This document shows, in pieces, positions 12,537 through 24,108 of a stretch of DNA of 64,000 nucleotides (within the stretch, counting starts at the first letter, position 1; every line of letters starts with the position of its first letter). The position numbers and the translations under genes are program-made. The stretch comes from Salvator merianae (taxonomy: Eukaryota > Chordata > Lepidosauria > Squamata > Teiidae). Below the pieces are notes generated by a model. It was given only the letters and a program-made list of their open reading frames with translations, was not told where the DNA came from and did no database searches. The stretch is from contig QVOM02000042.1 in NCBI GenBank assembly GCA_003586115.2, positions 32,640,855 to 32,704,854 on the forward strand, in the 5' to 3' direction.

Positions 12537-13265
12537 GGGCCTGTTCGCACTTACAACCATATAACAGTATAACTAGCATGGTTTGGGCCGGTAGGGTTCG
12601 GGTATGGAGAGAGGTCTTCACACCTGTCAGTGCTGGAACACTCCCACAAGCTGACCAGCACTGGACGCAGTGCGAATGGGAGCGAACTAGTTCAGTAGCT
12701 GTGTTTGAACCCAGAGGGTCTGCGTTCGAACCTAGAGGGTCAGTGTCTGAACCCAGAGGGTCTCTGTTTGAACCCAGAAGGTCTGTGTTTGAACCCAGAG
12801 GGTCTGTGTTTGAACCCAGAGGGTCTGTGTTTGAACCCAGAGGGTCTCTGTTTGAACCTAGAGGGTCTCTGTTTGAACCCAAAGGGTCTGTGTTTGAATC
12901 TACAGGGTCTGTGTTTGAACCTAGAGGGTCTGTGTTGGAATCTGTGTCCGAAAAGGCCACCAGGGTCCGGACCCCAAGGTCCGAACCAGGGTGCGAACCG
13001 GCAGACTGTGCCTGCGTGGCCCCGCCGGCCCCACCCCACCACCATTTTGAACCCGGAAATGGTGCGAACACATCTTTCCTGATCCTCATCTGATCGTGCA
13101 GGTCAGGTTGGAGACTACAAATTAGTTGACCACAGCTGGTTGGATTCAGGTACGCATCAGGTGGGATTTGGTAGATTTTGGATCAGCTGGGGCTGTTCAC
13201 AAGTGCAGATCCTGCGTTCTAGCATGCGTCCTGAAACGTACCACTCGCTAAGTGTGAACAGGCCC
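12537..13265 (+). mobile_element. hAT-A non-autonomous element, copy 1 (with 21-bp array)
   Basis: The terminal inverted repeats are clear: GGGCCTGTTCGCACTTAC at the left and TAAGTGTGAACAGGCCC at the right. Conserved interior blocks shared with the other hAT-A copies include 'ctgaccagc..tgg..gcagtgcgaatggga' and 'tgtggccccgcc..cccc', with 'gatc...caggt' near the right. The element is about 730 bp. Its extra length comes mainly from the tandem array at 12701-12943. No transposase is encoded. I could not find a clean 8-bp target duplication. Confidence 0.8.
12701..12943. repeat. 21-bp minisatellite inside hAT-A copy 1
   Basis: Eleven complete 21-bp units with consensus GTGTTTGAACCCAGAGGGTC + T, then a partial unit. 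Units 5, 6 and 7 are identical, and the others differ at one to five positions. Because 21 is a multiple of three and the unit has few stop triplets, several frames on both strands stay open across it. These give apparent proteins of 125-188 residues with 7-residue repeats (for example EPRGSVF). I treat those frames as by-products of the array. Confidence 0.95.
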
Positions 13266-13532
13266 ATAGTGCCTAAAAGTAGTACCTTATTTAAATATAT
13301 ATAGAGAGAGAGATAGATATAGATAAATATAAAGTATACATATTAAAGAACAAGGATTAATCAGCATTCTCTTTTATTCGATAGGTTACTCAAACTTATT
13401 CAAAAATATATGATCAAAAATAAGTACAAACTAATGATTTCAGAGATATAAAGATGTAAGTGCTTAATGGCCTCAGGTTGTTAAAAGCACTTTAAAGTTC
13501 AAAACCAGCCAAACAACCTAGCTCAAGACACT
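13266..13532. repeat. Spacer with TA/GATA-rich low-complexity tract
   Basis: ATATATATAGAGAGAGAGAT and similar TA, GA and GATA units occupy about 13295-13345. The rest is unassigned. Confidence 0.7.
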
Positions 13533-14011
13533 TTGGCCATATTCACATTTACCTTCAGTAGACTGGACCAGAGCAGGACACTCTAGTCTGGGATAAGCAA
13601 TATGTCCCAAGCTGTGATAGATTTCTCCTCGCACGGAACAAGGTTGTCTACATTGGGACAGCCTGTTCTATGCCAGCTCCAAAGTTAACACTGCATGAGA
13701 CACTGGGCTACAGTGCCCAAAATTATGCCTTAGCCAAGTTTACTGGTAGATATCAAAATTGAGGTCTACTGGAGTGCTAGGGCTGGTATAGCAGACCACA
13801 GAGGCATGTGGTCAGCACTTCTCATGGTCCAAAATACCACAGGGGAACTTCAAAGCTAGCATGGGAGCTGGACAGTGCAGACTGTCCCAATGAGGATGGC
13901 CTTGTCCCATACCAGAAGCAACCCATCCCTGCTTGGGATAGGCTGCTTATCCTGGGATGAGGCAAGCCACCCTGTCTCAAGATATCAGCCATAGTTATGA
14001 ATACAGCCTTA
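13533..14011. mobile_element. hAT-E-like non-autonomous element
   Basis: The left end GGCCATATTCACATTTACC pairs with the right end GTTATGAATACAGCC as imperfect inverted repeats. The flanking octamers GACACTTT and TTAACTTT match at five of eight positions, which suggests a decayed 8-bp hAT target duplication. The interior has internal mirror-like blocks (CTGGGATAAGC near the left, GCTTATCCTGGGATGAG near the right). It is non-coding. Confidence 0.6.
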
Positions 14012-14234
14012 ACTTTGGAGTGCTCCCCAGTGAGAAAATCATACCAGAGGGCACTCCAATGGGAGCCCAGCTGTAGGTTAGTTCAACTATTTTCCATGTG
14101 CATTGCTGGACCAGCTCTAGCAGCCCTCTGTTCTTATTCTCTAAAGATAGGCTGGGCCTGTTGAAAAATGTGGCAGTCCCTGCTGTTGTTTTTGCCAATC
14201 TTGTCCAGTGGGGATGAGCTGAATCAGACAGAGA

Positions 14235-14763
14235 GGGTGTTTTCGCACTTACCATAGCGGAATGGTTTAATTAGCAGGCTTCAGGCTGGTGAAGATGGAG
14301 TCCATTGAGTGCTATATGCACTTGCCAGCAATGGAAATGACTCCAAGCTAACCAGCAGAGGGAGCAGTGCGAATTGGGAATCCACTAGGCAGGAAGTGAT
14401 GTCATAAATCATAGAGGCACGAATGTCAACATAGAACTTGTAATCCAAACTGTAGAGCTACTACTTCGAAGTTAGAGCAGATCCTTTCAGAGCTGTCTTT
14501 GAAACAGTGCATGTGTGGCCCCGCCAGCCCCTCCCCACTGGCATTTTGAACCAGGAAGCAGTGTGAATACACCTCCCCAAATCTGCACTTGATCGCCCAG
14601 GCTGGAATCAGGACAGCAAATTACTTCTCCAGCCTTCCACAGCTTCAGGTGAGCATCATGTGCTCCTTGGTGCAATTCAGGACTGCTGGGGCCATTAGTG
14701 AGTGCAGACGCACTTGACTAGTGAGTGAACAAGAATGTTCTTCTTGTTAAGTGCAAAAACGGC
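14235..14763 (+). mobile_element. hAT-A non-autonomous element, copy 2
   Basis: The ends are GGGTGTTTTCGCACTTACC and GTTAAGTGCAAAAACGGCC, good inverted repeats of the hAT-A type. The interior carries the family blocks 'aaccagcagagggagcagtgcgaattggga', 'tgtggccccgccagcccctcccc', 'cttgatcgcccaggctgg' and 'agcttcaggtgagcatca'. A degenerate 21-22-bp periodicity (units around GTAGAGCTACTACTTC) occupies about 14393-14500, at the position of the array in copy 1. Confidence 0.8.
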
Positions 14764-16741
14764 CAGTCTAGCAATTTGTCTTTCCTTCCCAGCTCTTTCT
14801 GATTGCTCTGTCTGGGCCCTGCCCCTTTCCTTCCTAAGCTTCTCTCTTTCCTGCTCTGCTGTTATTGAAGCAGGGTTTGCTCTGGCATGTCTCCTCGCTG
14901 TACCTTTTGGTTTTTTTTCTCTTTCAAATAAAATTCCTCCTGTTGAGGATGCTTAACATTTATTTCTGTCTTCCTCTGAACTTCAAGGGAAAAAATCATC
15001 CTTCAGTGTTGGACGCTTCTGTGGTACTAGAAGTCTCTGCTACAAATCTCACCCTGCAGATGGCTGACAGAGCTGTCCCCATCATTTCCCCCTTCCAGAT
15101 TCCCTTCCAGGAAGTGTGCTCCGTGTTCCAAGCCAATGCACCAGATGTTGAAGCAACGTTAGAAGCTCAGGGGTTGAGTCTGCATCCACACACAGTAAAA
15201 TGGACAAGCAAGCCAACCTCAGAGCCAGTTCTGTATTCTACCTGTTTGTCTTCAAAAGTCATCTAGATGCACATGATTAAGGGCAACATCCAGCCCTGAC
15301 CCTGAAGTGACTAATGGCTAGGGTTTGTGGGAGTGGCATGAGAGACAACCCCTGCCCCAGTCCTCCTAGTCCTAGTGCCTCCCATGGCTGCCCAGCCATT
15401 TGGAAAGCAGAGTTTTTAATGGTTTCCAAAGTTGCTGGGAAGTGGTTGTGGAAAAAGCAGGTTGTGGAGCTGCAGAAGGTTATTGGAGCACCCTACATGT
15501 GTTGATTACATTTAGCCAAATTGAACATCAGAAAATAGCTGTGGCATGTTTTAAATCTGTAAAACTGGGGAGTATAGGCAGCGATGTAGTAGTTTCAGGG
15601 GCAAAGCATCAGTGACTAGAGTGAAATAAGGGAAGAAGAAATGCCTTTACAACAAAATAACACATGATAAAACAAATGTGATTTAGGTACCTGAATCCTA
15701 TCCTTCCCTCCCCCCCCCCCTTTCTCTCTCTCCCTGTTTTACAACAGCTGGGTATAAAAGGCACATTTTCCATTTGAAATTCAGACAGCCCCCTCCTTTC
15801 TCAGATACCATATGTTACTTTGCTGTATATTGAGGAAGAAAGGGATATGGAATTTATGCAACTACGTTTATGCAACATGATCTTCAGATGAAAATAAAAA
15901 AAACACATCTTCTAAAGGATAGGGAAACTTTGAAAAAATAGGAATTAAATTATCAACGTAATTTGACAAATGGTTGCAGACAGGTCATTTTGAAAAAGTC
16001 ATAGTCTGCTAGTGGAGAATTCAAATACAAAATAAAGGGTGAAAAACTCTGTAAATTAAAAAAGGGAATACGGTTTCTTCTGATCTTGTTTTGGAAGGAG
16101 TAGTTAGCTGCTATTTATTTTCAGGATAAATTTTGTCAAGTCACTGAGCACTTAGTGGAAAGCTCTGAATGCATACCCTCTATGGTCCTTGAAACTGATG
16201 AGATTGTGATCAGTGCCTTTTTCAGTCTAGTCATGAGAGTAAAGAAATCAGCATTTTCCTTGACCTTTATGTAGTTTCTGAGGTTTTTATGCAAACAAGA
16301 AATTCAGAATAAAAGAAAAAAGCTGAAAGGCCATTGTTTCCCACCTCCCACCTCCTACCCCCTAGCCCCAAGCTCCTGGAAGAAAATAATTTGCTCATTG
16401 TTTTAGACATATAGACTGATTACTGTTACATTCATATGTTTTATAGTTTCTTGCTTAAATTGCATTTTTTTTCAGTCTGTGTAACTGCAGGCATTCTGTG
16501 CCAGTTGCCAGCTAAGCATAAATTGAAATATGGCTTTATTAATATAGAACTTAATGACAGTGGCAAAACAGAATAAAAGTTGTGACTGGGAAGTGAGATC
16601 TCTATACCTAGAGCTGGTTTTAACAATTACTTGCTTCTCCACATGAGCTGCCTGCTGTTTGCAGTGCACAAATTATGCGTTTGGAACTGTATGCAGAACT
16701 TGTAGAAGGACAAAATCATTATGCTGGAGCAAGAATGACCA
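14764..16741. other. No recognised gene
   Basis: Unassigned DNA with a C-run at about 15709-15720 followed by a CT-rich stretch. An AATAAA lies near 14928 but has no associated gene. The longest frame (14865-15266, +, 133 codons) has no recognised domain. Confidence 0.4.
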
Positions 16742-17093
16742 AGGCTGCATCCACATGGGTGATATCAGGCACTGCTTAAGCATCCCTGGGATTTAGCAGG
16801 CAAACAAGCCAACAGGTCACGCAACAGCTCGTCCAAGGGGTCAAAATCCACCCTCAAAGCTGTCCGAGCCATAGGGTAGGAGAAAGAACAGACTGTGACT
16901 GTCTCCTCCACCACTATGCAGAATGATGATGGAAGTAGGAGGCAAAGTATCATTTTTGCTCATCTGAATTTACTGTCGCACTGAAAGTGCCCTGTTTCTG
17001 GGTTCCTTTCTGATCCAGCACTAAACTGTTGCAGGCAGAAACTGTACAGCTGTGGAAATTTCACAAGGACTTTTCATGACCATTTGGATGCTC
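16742..17093. mobile_element. hAT-F-like non-autonomous element, copy 1
   Basis: The left end GGCTGCATCCACATGGG pairs with the right end GACCATTTGGATGCTCC as imperfect inverted repeats. The copy at 17945-18354 has a related terminus (GGCCGCATCCACACAGCTAG), although the interiors do not obviously align. It is non-coding. Class and boundaries are tentative. Confidence 0.45.
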
Positions 17094-17173
17094 CCTAAAG
17101 TGGGAACTTGCAGATTTTAGAGAACCTTGACCTCAAAATTCCTTGCCGCTGGTAAGAATTGTAGTTCAGCAAT

Positions 17174-17623
17174 GGCTGCCTCCAGTCAGCTAGAGGAAAA
17201 TGCAGGATCTTGTCTCCTTCCTTGCTGTCCCTTCCAGACAGCAGGGCAACATTGCAGGGCAAGTGTGGGCGCTTGCGTATCTGGATGCTTGCTCCCGCAA
17301 TGGTGAGGCCACTACTTCCAGATATTTTGATGATGTGGAATGCCCAGAAGTGCACAATCACATATGTGTGCTCACCATTTTTGGCTTATTTTAGTGCTGC
17401 ACACATGCAGGGGCCATGTTCTTCAAGACCCATGGCAAATGCAAGCATCCAGACAGGAATTGCTATTCTGGGAAAATCTGGGTAGAGAGTTGATTTTCAT
17501 GAAATAGCAATACTACACAATATCCCACCAATATCCCAGGGCTACGTTGGGATTGCTAAGGAGTTGTATGGCAATTCCCACATTAGCCCAGGATAATCCC
17601 ACATTTTAGGCTCTGTCTGGATG
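17174..17623 (+). mobile_element. hAT-D-like non-autonomous element, copy 2
   Basis: It starts GGCTGCCTCCAGTCAGCTAG and ends AGGCTCTGTCTGGATG. It shares 'gaggaaaatg', 'gacagcagggcaa', 'gcatccagacagg' and the closing 'gttgggattgc..atggcaattccca..ataatccca..tttta' with the other two hAT-D copies. It is non-coding. Confidence 0.65.
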
Positions 17624-17944
17624 GAGCGAATATCTGCACTTACAGGCAAGATATTAAAATTCAAACAGTGATATTGTTAGTGGCTATTTATTTAAGTTTG
17701 CATCCCCACCCTCTTTAAAAATCTTAGATGCATGGCTTGAACAAGAAAGTAAATGCCCAGTATAACATCTGCAAGGGAAAGGGGTTCCAAGGTCCTTCTC
17801 AAGAAAATGCAAGGTCCAACAGTAGGCATCTGCCAACATATGCAGGCAAAATTGATCCTGAAATATCCTTTAAGTGCTACAGAAGGAGCACAGAACTATT
17901 TCTTCTGAGATTCCATTACATTCTGATAACGCATAGCAATCTTA
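17624..17944. other. No recognised feature
   Basis: Short unassigned spacer between two transposon copies. Confidence 0.4.
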
Positions 17945-18354
17945 GGCCGCATCCACACAGCTAGGACTTTGGCAGCATCCAGGGTGGGAAATGGAGGATC
18001 TGTTTCCATGGAGCCAGCCATACTGGTCAAATGACCTGAAACCTGTAGCAGATCAGGGCCTCTGAAAGCCTTGTAGCCTTCAAGATTTCCATTGTATTAC
18101 TTTTGTGATAGACTAGAAACACCCCTTGAAGTTGGACATTTTTAGGCTAATGAAAAAAAGGCACAGGCAAAAATCAGTCCATTAATTCACCTCCTCCATC
18201 CTCTGTCACTTTACACAGTGACAGAGAAGGTGAATTTGTTGGCAATCCACCCTGGAAAGGAAAACAAGCAGTTTTCCTTTCACATTCTCTCACCCAGAAA
18301 ATCTACCTTTGGGTAATCACCTTATCCCAGAACTATGAGCTGTGTGCATAAGGC
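17945..18354. mobile_element. hAT-F-like non-autonomous element, copy 2
   Basis: The left terminus GGCCGCATCCACACAGCTAG pairs with the right terminus, whose reverse complement is GCCTTATGCACACAGCTCAT. Inside are a perfect short inverted repeat (CTCTGTCAC...GTGACAGAG near 18210-18227) and a second one (AGGAAAAC...GTTTTCCT near 18256-18280). It is non-coding. Confidence 0.5.
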
Positions 18355-18916
18355 ACACAACCCACTCTTCTGGGTCATGACAGACCCGTTTGATGACACA
18401 ACAGGGTACACTGCTGAAGTGTCCCCTGGAATTTTTTCAGTTCTTGTCCTTTGGAGGCCCCAGTGCTGGTTCTGAGCAGTGGGGGCTGTCCCAGGATACT
18501 TAAGGTAAGTGCAGAAGTGGGATAAGTACCAATTAATTTGTTCAAATAGTTTAAAGCAGATGGTTAGTGTAATACCAAGTGTTAACTCACAGTGCACAGC
18601 CAATAAACAATATCAATTACAGATAAGGAAGAGGATGCAGTCTGGGTTCACAAGGGCCATCAGACCGAGGTGTTCCTTAAAGGCTGGTTGGAGTTAATGA
18701 AATTTCTTTCAGATAGGGTTTCGTATACTAAAAAGGCTGACACCTTCACTATATATTTGTTAGTGATTTCACTCTCACTTCTAAGACTTGTGTAACAAAA
18801 AAGGTATTGTATAATACACCCTCACCTCATCCCACAATGTACAATGTACTATGGCTTCTGAGTTGGATGGTTAGGCTACCTAAAGGGGAACTAGTAATGA
18901 GAGTCATGGGTCTGAA
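18355..18916. other. No recognised feature
   Basis: Unassigned DNA with no identifiable gene or repeat family. Confidence 0.4.
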
Positions 18917-19315
18917 GGTCTTTTTGCACTTTACACTAGAGAACTTCAGGGATGCTCACTGGTGAAGTGGCTCCGCATTTCACGGAGGCCCTGGTGATTG
19001 GGATCAGACTACAGCTATTCCCAATTACTACCTGCTGTGGAGCACAAAATCATGCTCCACAGCTGTACCAGGAGCAGCTGGACTTCTCCTGGTACACTGC
19101 ATTTGCACCTGCTTCCGGGTGTGCTGTGGCTGTGTGCAATGTTCCATGTCACCATGGCAGCAGCTGGAAGTTTCCCAGACGCTGTCATGGTGCAGGATGC
19201 CAGCATTCACACTGTGAATGTTGGTATCCTGCTGCCAGTCCATTCTATGGTCTCACAATGCAGATAGTTGCCATGCTGTGAGGTCTGTTCTATGGCGGAA
19301 ACTGCAAAAAGGCCC
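18917..19315 (+). mobile_element. hAT-B non-autonomous element, copy 2
   Basis: The ends GGTCTTTTTGCACTTTACA and ACTGCAAAAAGGCC are inverted repeats. The interior shows the family blocks 'tcagggatgctcactggtgaagt', 'cacggaggccctggtgattggga', 'catttgcacctgcttccgggtg', 'accatggcagcagctgg' and 'attcacactgtgaatgttggtatcctg'. A perfect stem, GTGGAGCA...TGCTCCAC, lies near 19036-19060. It is non-coding. Confidence 0.8.
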
Positions 19316-21049
19316 TAAGACTCCAGGGACAAGAAGGACGGAAATAAAAGAATGGTGTAAAAGATGCTGCTGTAAGCCTTTTAATTATGTTATTCCTATC
19401 TTGTTGCCACTACTTCAAGCACATCCTCCAGCAGGATACTGCAAAATGTAGTTTTGTTTGCAAGTAAATCCAGACCCTCTGCTCAAAGATTGCTTTGTTT
19501 GTCCAAGAATCACCCCTTTTGTTTATCTACCAGCAAAAGTGGAAATAGTATATCTGGGGGGCTGGAGGGAGCCAGATGCAAAGTTAGCCATTGCTTTGGC
19601 ATCTTTTTCCCTTTGTTCAATAAAAAACCCTTCTCCCCTTTGGGAGTTCCTGAGAGTTACTATTTTGTCATTGTTCAGGGAGCTTCCAGAGTACTTGTCC
19701 AAAGTGTGCCTTGAGCTATACTTTGCCCTATAAAAAGGACCCCAAGACATACACTTACACACAGGCCTTCATATACTCACTCACTTACTCACTCAAACTT
19801 ACACACACACAGGGGCACACAAGGACACAGAGAGCTGATTGGCAACTTCATCATTTTCACCAGCTGGAGCCTGCAAGCAAGATCACTCACTAAGGATAGG
19901 TATTTTTCTCTTCCTCTCCTATTTTCCTGAGATGGTCTGCAAATAGCAGTATCTCACCCTCGTTTCTTTCCAATGTTTGTGTGAACGTGCAATGTGTGGC
20001 ATCATAATTTTCCCTTAAGAAGCTCTCTCTCTTCTGATTTTCTGCCTTTCTAAAAGAACCTAGGTGTCTGAGTCAGTAAACTTTAAAATAAGGATCTTTC
20101 TTCAATTTGTATGCTATCTGAGCTAATCAAATTTCCCATTATAGTTTATTTGCTGTGGGTCTGTGATTGCTGAGTAAAGTTCTCAGGATGTGCCAAGATC
20201 AATGCAAAAAAAATCCTATATCTCTCTGGACATATACAGAGATCCAGATCATATTTTGTAGCACTTGTTTATTGATTTTTACTGGAGAGGTCTACAATAT
20301 TAGCATGACTTTGCTAGCAATGCTCAAAATTACAACTGTCAAAGTTGCACCCCCCACCTTGGCAAGAAAAAAAAAAAGCTTTTAATATAGCTAAGGGTTC
20401 AAAGCTATTTAACTGATATTTGAAGGACAAAATACAACTTTAGCACAAAAGGTGGTAACTTTTATTGCTGGGTACTTGCTTTTTGGCAGGGATGGGAGGA
20501 GGAAGTTAGGAGAATGAATACCTACCAAGTTGTTGAAAGAGCAGATTTGGGAAATAGCATTACAAGAAAACAAAACTATATAGTCACAGAAAACTATAGA
20601 TGAAGTTGAAAAAATAAGATTTTGAGAATGTATGGTGTGCTTTTATTGGCTTTTTGAACACAGGAGATAATAACTGGAGATTGTTAAACACTCATGGAGA
20701 TTTATGGAACAACACATTTTGAAGATTAATGTCAGAGGTTGAAAACAGCATTTTTGTTTGTTCTCACCTATCAGAAAGCAGCGATAATACATAGAATGGT
20801 GACTTTCGGGAGGGCAGGAAGAGAAATGTTAATTGTGTGCTGCAAAGTCAAAATGATGTCCTTGGCTAAATAAAGATTATTAAGTCTAGGACATAAAATG
20901 ACTTTGCTGCATCACGGAGGAAACTTTATCTTCTCATTATTATTAAATATTAAATATTGTACATACAGTTGTGATTTCTTAGATGCTACAGATACTTTAA
21001 ACTTGAGAAGTTTCAAAATGTATGACAGTGCAATCCTAACCATGGCCAA
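19316..21049. other. No recognised gene; CA/CT-rich tract
   Basis: Unassigned, with a CACTTAC/CACACA-rich stretch near 19752-19815 and AATAAA near 19620. The stretch 19440-19740 has AATAAA followed by a TTGTCATTG-rich end, so it could be an old terminal repeat. No second copy or target duplication supports this. Confidence 0.35.
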
Positions 21050-21535
21050 GGGTGTTTTTGCGCTTACCAGAGGAGAACGATATAATTAGAAGGCTTCAAG
21101 CCAGGTAGGATGGGGTTTGCTGATGAGCATTCACACTTGTCAGCAATGGCACAGTTTGTGAGCTGACCAGCAGGGGGAGCAGTTTGAATGGGAATGCACT
21201 AGGCAGGGGAACCATACAGCTGCTTGTGAAACCATAGAGCTGCGAATTTGAAGCATAGAGCTATGAGTTCAAAGTCAGAGAGCTATTTCTCAAGCTGGCC
21301 TCTCCCTGCCACCATTTCAAAACCGGAAGCTGTGCAAATGCCACTCCCCTGATTTACACTTGATCATGCAAGTGAGTTTCAAGACTGCAATTTACTGCAC
21401 CAGCCTTACTCAGCTTCAGGTGAGCATCAGGTGGGCTTGGGTGAATTTCAAGGCAGCTGCCTCCATTTGAAAGTGCAAATGCAGCTGACTAGCAAGTAGA
21501 CAGGAACATTCCTCTTGCAAAGTGTGAACAGGCCC
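21050..21535 (+). mobile_element. hAT-A non-autonomous element, copy 3
   Basis: The ends GGGTGTTTTTGCGCTTACC and AAAGTGTGAACAGGCC are inverted repeats. Family blocks present are 'gctgaccagcagggggagcagtttgaatggga', 'cacttgatcatgcaagt' and 'cagcttcaggtgagcatcaggtg'. Four units of 19-22 bp built on ACCATAGAGCTGCGAATTTG occupy 21209-21291, again at the array position of copy 1. It is non-coding. Confidence 0.8.
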
Positions 21536-21809
21536 CAGGTCTCCCCATACTGACCAAGGCATCAGCTTTCTGGGCACATGGGAGAGGTTTTCATTTGTGC
21601 AAAGGTATCATTTTTAGCAGTGGATCACAACACTTCTATTCAGGCTTCAGAGTCACCCCCTGCAACCATAGTGCCTTGATCGGCAATTGAAACCAGAAAT
21701 GGGGTGGTGCCGTTATTGTGAGGCATCTACTGTAAATGGACATGTGGCAGCAGAGGGCAGTATACTGGATGCCTCCAACGGTAAGAGATGTGCCCCATGT
21801 CTCCTACAA

Positions 21810-21967
21810 ACAGCGGCGGTCCGTCGCTTTAAGGGTGGGTGTTCAGAACCCACAGGAAGGAGGTGATCACTGTTTGCAGGGCCTCTGGGTCATCATATTG
21901 TCATGGCTGCCATTGGCCCCTTCCCGCAGGTTCCAAACACCCACCCTTAAAGTGACGAGCAGCTGTT
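21810..21967. mobile_element. 158-bp foldback MITE (hAT-like)
   Basis: Long terminal inverted repeats of about 40 bases: the left reads ACAGCGGCGGTCCGTCGCTT and continues 'taagggtgggtgtt', the right arm is its near complement ('aacacccacccttaaagtgacgagcagctgtt'). The flanking octamers TCCTACAA and GCCTACAA match at seven of eight positions, supporting an 8-bp target duplication and hence a hAT origin. It is non-coding. Confidence 0.75.
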
Positions 21968-22127
21968 GCCTACAAAATAAGTTTTACTTGTGTCAGTTGT
22001 GCTTTAGGATACACCGTCAGGACTCTTGGATGCAATCATATACTTTTAACAGCAGCGAGACTTGCAAAATTTGTAATTTAGTTGAACTTTGTGGCTGCTT
22101 TGGACCAATAGAGAAGTAAAGTCAAAA

Positions 22128-22516
22128 GGCCTGTTCACACTTTCCATCGTAGAACAGGATAATTATTTGTTCCACAGTGGAACAGACCTTGCAGCACTGA
22201 GACTATCTGCACTGTGAGGCTGTAGAACAGACCAGGAACAGCATACCAACATTCACGGTGTGAATGCTGGCATCCTACTGCTGTCCTGTGCCATGACAGT
22301 GGCCAGAAAACTTCTGAATGCTGCCATGGTAACTGGCAACACTGAGTGACGGTGCAGGTGTAGGCATGCCACTTTTTATTTACACCCAGAAGCAGCAGGT
22401 AGCAATCAGGAGCAGCTGATAGTGATTGGGAGCAGCTGTAATCTGCTGCCAATCACCAGGATCTCCACAAAATACGGAAGCACTTGACTCTCACTAGGTT
22501 CAAGTGCAAAAAGGCC
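22128..22516 (-). mobile_element. hAT-B non-autonomous element, copy 3
   Basis: The ends GGCCTGTTCACACTTTCCA and CAAGTGCAAAAAGGCC are clear inverted repeats. The subterminal 'gtagaacaggataattatttgttccac' mirrors the TAGAATGGGCTAATTAGCCC motif of other copies. The interior contains 'attcacggtgtgaatgctggcatcct' and ends 'caatcaccaggatctccac', so it lies opposite to copy 2. It is non-coding. Confidence 0.8.
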
Positions 22517-24066
22517 CAAACTGTAATTTCTGCATTGTCCTTCTCCAGTGCCCATGTCTGCAAAACATGAGAGTTGGTTGGGATTTCTGTGTTATACTTT
22601 GATGCTTTGATTTGGATTCCTGCATGAGGCAGGATGTTATATTCAGAGTCCTAAATGCTCCTTCCCAACTTTTCAGTGTGGTGATCCTAACCATGGCCAC
22701 ACACCATATGCCAATAAACATGGATAGGCATTGCGTTGTAATAAACTGTACCGAATAATCACATCACGGGTTGTATTGTTAGTTTTCATGAAATAATCTG
22801 TCCATAAAGCTCCTGTCTTTACAGCAGCAGCTTCATAATCCTTGCCTGTAATGTTTTGTGTCCCTATAATTTGAATCAATGGATATGTTACTGTTCTAAA
22901 TTGGTTTTCATTTTCATTAGATTTCTTTTCTTCTTTTAAATTTTCTACAATAAATGCAATTAAAAAAAAGTGATGAAGCTGTGTTATCTCACCAGCTAAC
23001 ACATCAAGATAACAAATAGGCAAGACAAAGCCTTATGGCTCAGACTGGTCAGCTGAGATCCTCCCACTGGAAGCAGCTCCATAGATGCAGCATGAGAAAA
23101 GAACAGTCTCAGACCTTTTTTATATTTTGCAGATATATTTCCTCACCTGTCCATGGATAATAATAATGGAAAAAATGTATTCTGTGGACAATCTCTCTAT
23201 ATGTGCCAAACACAGCAAGCAAATTGTCATAAATATGTGGAATAACAAAAGGAGGTGACAGAAAATGCATAAAGTACTGCACAGTTTTCTGTAATAAAGA
23301 GAAATACTATAAAAATGAACATAAAGCATATACTAGTCATTGAATGTTGTAATCTTCAGGACTACGACTGCGGTGACACAGAGCATATAACTGTGTGGAA
23401 ATGAGGGATGTTGCAATGCTGGAGAGATCCAATATGCAACACAGACAGAGAAAGAAAAAAGTGCACACATTTTGAATTGCATCTTGTAGACAATCTCTCT
23501 TGGCAGATATCAGCTGCATCCACATAGCTGTCCTAGGGAACACTTCTGCCAACTCAGGAACAGTGTGTCCAGTGCCCTGGGATGGTGCTTCTGAGCTGTC
23601 TCAACCATTCCATGGACATATCTGAAGGTCACAATGAATTATTCTTGAAGCAGTCATTGACCCTGAAGTCACCTCCCTTGCCCTTTGTGGGCCAGTGGAG
23701 AAGGAAGGAGGTGCCTTACCAGCTTGGTTTCCAGCTGGACTGCTTTTGATCCAGACCAAATATGATTGACTTTGGGAGCTATTTCTAGCTGGTGCAAAGC
23801 AGCCTGGACAGAAACCTCACAGCTGTGGAACTTTCCTTCCACAGCTGCCAGTCTTCAGTGGCTGGAAGTCACCACAAGACAGGCATCGTTTGTTCACTCC
23901 ACCTCTTGCCCAGGGGCAGTTCACATACACTTCATGCAAGTCATCTCTTCTCCAAGTTCCATTCTGCCCCTATGGGTAAGCAGCCACAGAAGTGATTTTC
24001 CATTACACTCTTTGGGGGAGAAGTCCAATGAAAAGTTCAGTGGCAATGATGCCTTACTAACTCCTT
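22517..24066. other. No recognised gene
   Basis: Unassigned DNA. A 116-codon minus-strand frame (22673-23023) has no recognised motif. A hAT-F-like terminus (CAGCTGCATCCACATAGCTG) occurs at 23511-23530 without an identified partner, so a decayed element may extend to about 24 kb. Confidence 0.35.
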
Positions 24067-24108
24067 TGATGATTATGATGCTGCTGCTGCTGCTGATGAT
24101 GATGATAA
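24067..24108. repeat. GAT/CTG triplet repeat
   Basis: Imperfect runs of GAT, then CTG (GCTGCTGCTGCTGCT), then GAT again. A simple trinucleotide repeat. Confidence 0.85.

Noticed and set aside
12701..12943. CRISPR-like array
   Set aside because: Units are contiguous with no spacers, and the surrounding genome is clearly vertebrate.
12523..13089. Overlapping long open frames (up to 188 codons) on both strands
   Set aside because: They exist only because the 21-bp repeat is a multiple of three and lacks stops; they lie inside a non-autonomous hAT.
19440..19740. Possible solo LTR with AATAAA
   Set aside because: No TG...CA boundaries with a target duplication and no second copy; left as unassigned.
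22673..23023. 116-codon minus-strand frame as a possible gene or exon
   Set aside because: No recognisable domain, no convincing splice context and no related copy in the window; consistent with chance in AT-rich DNA.
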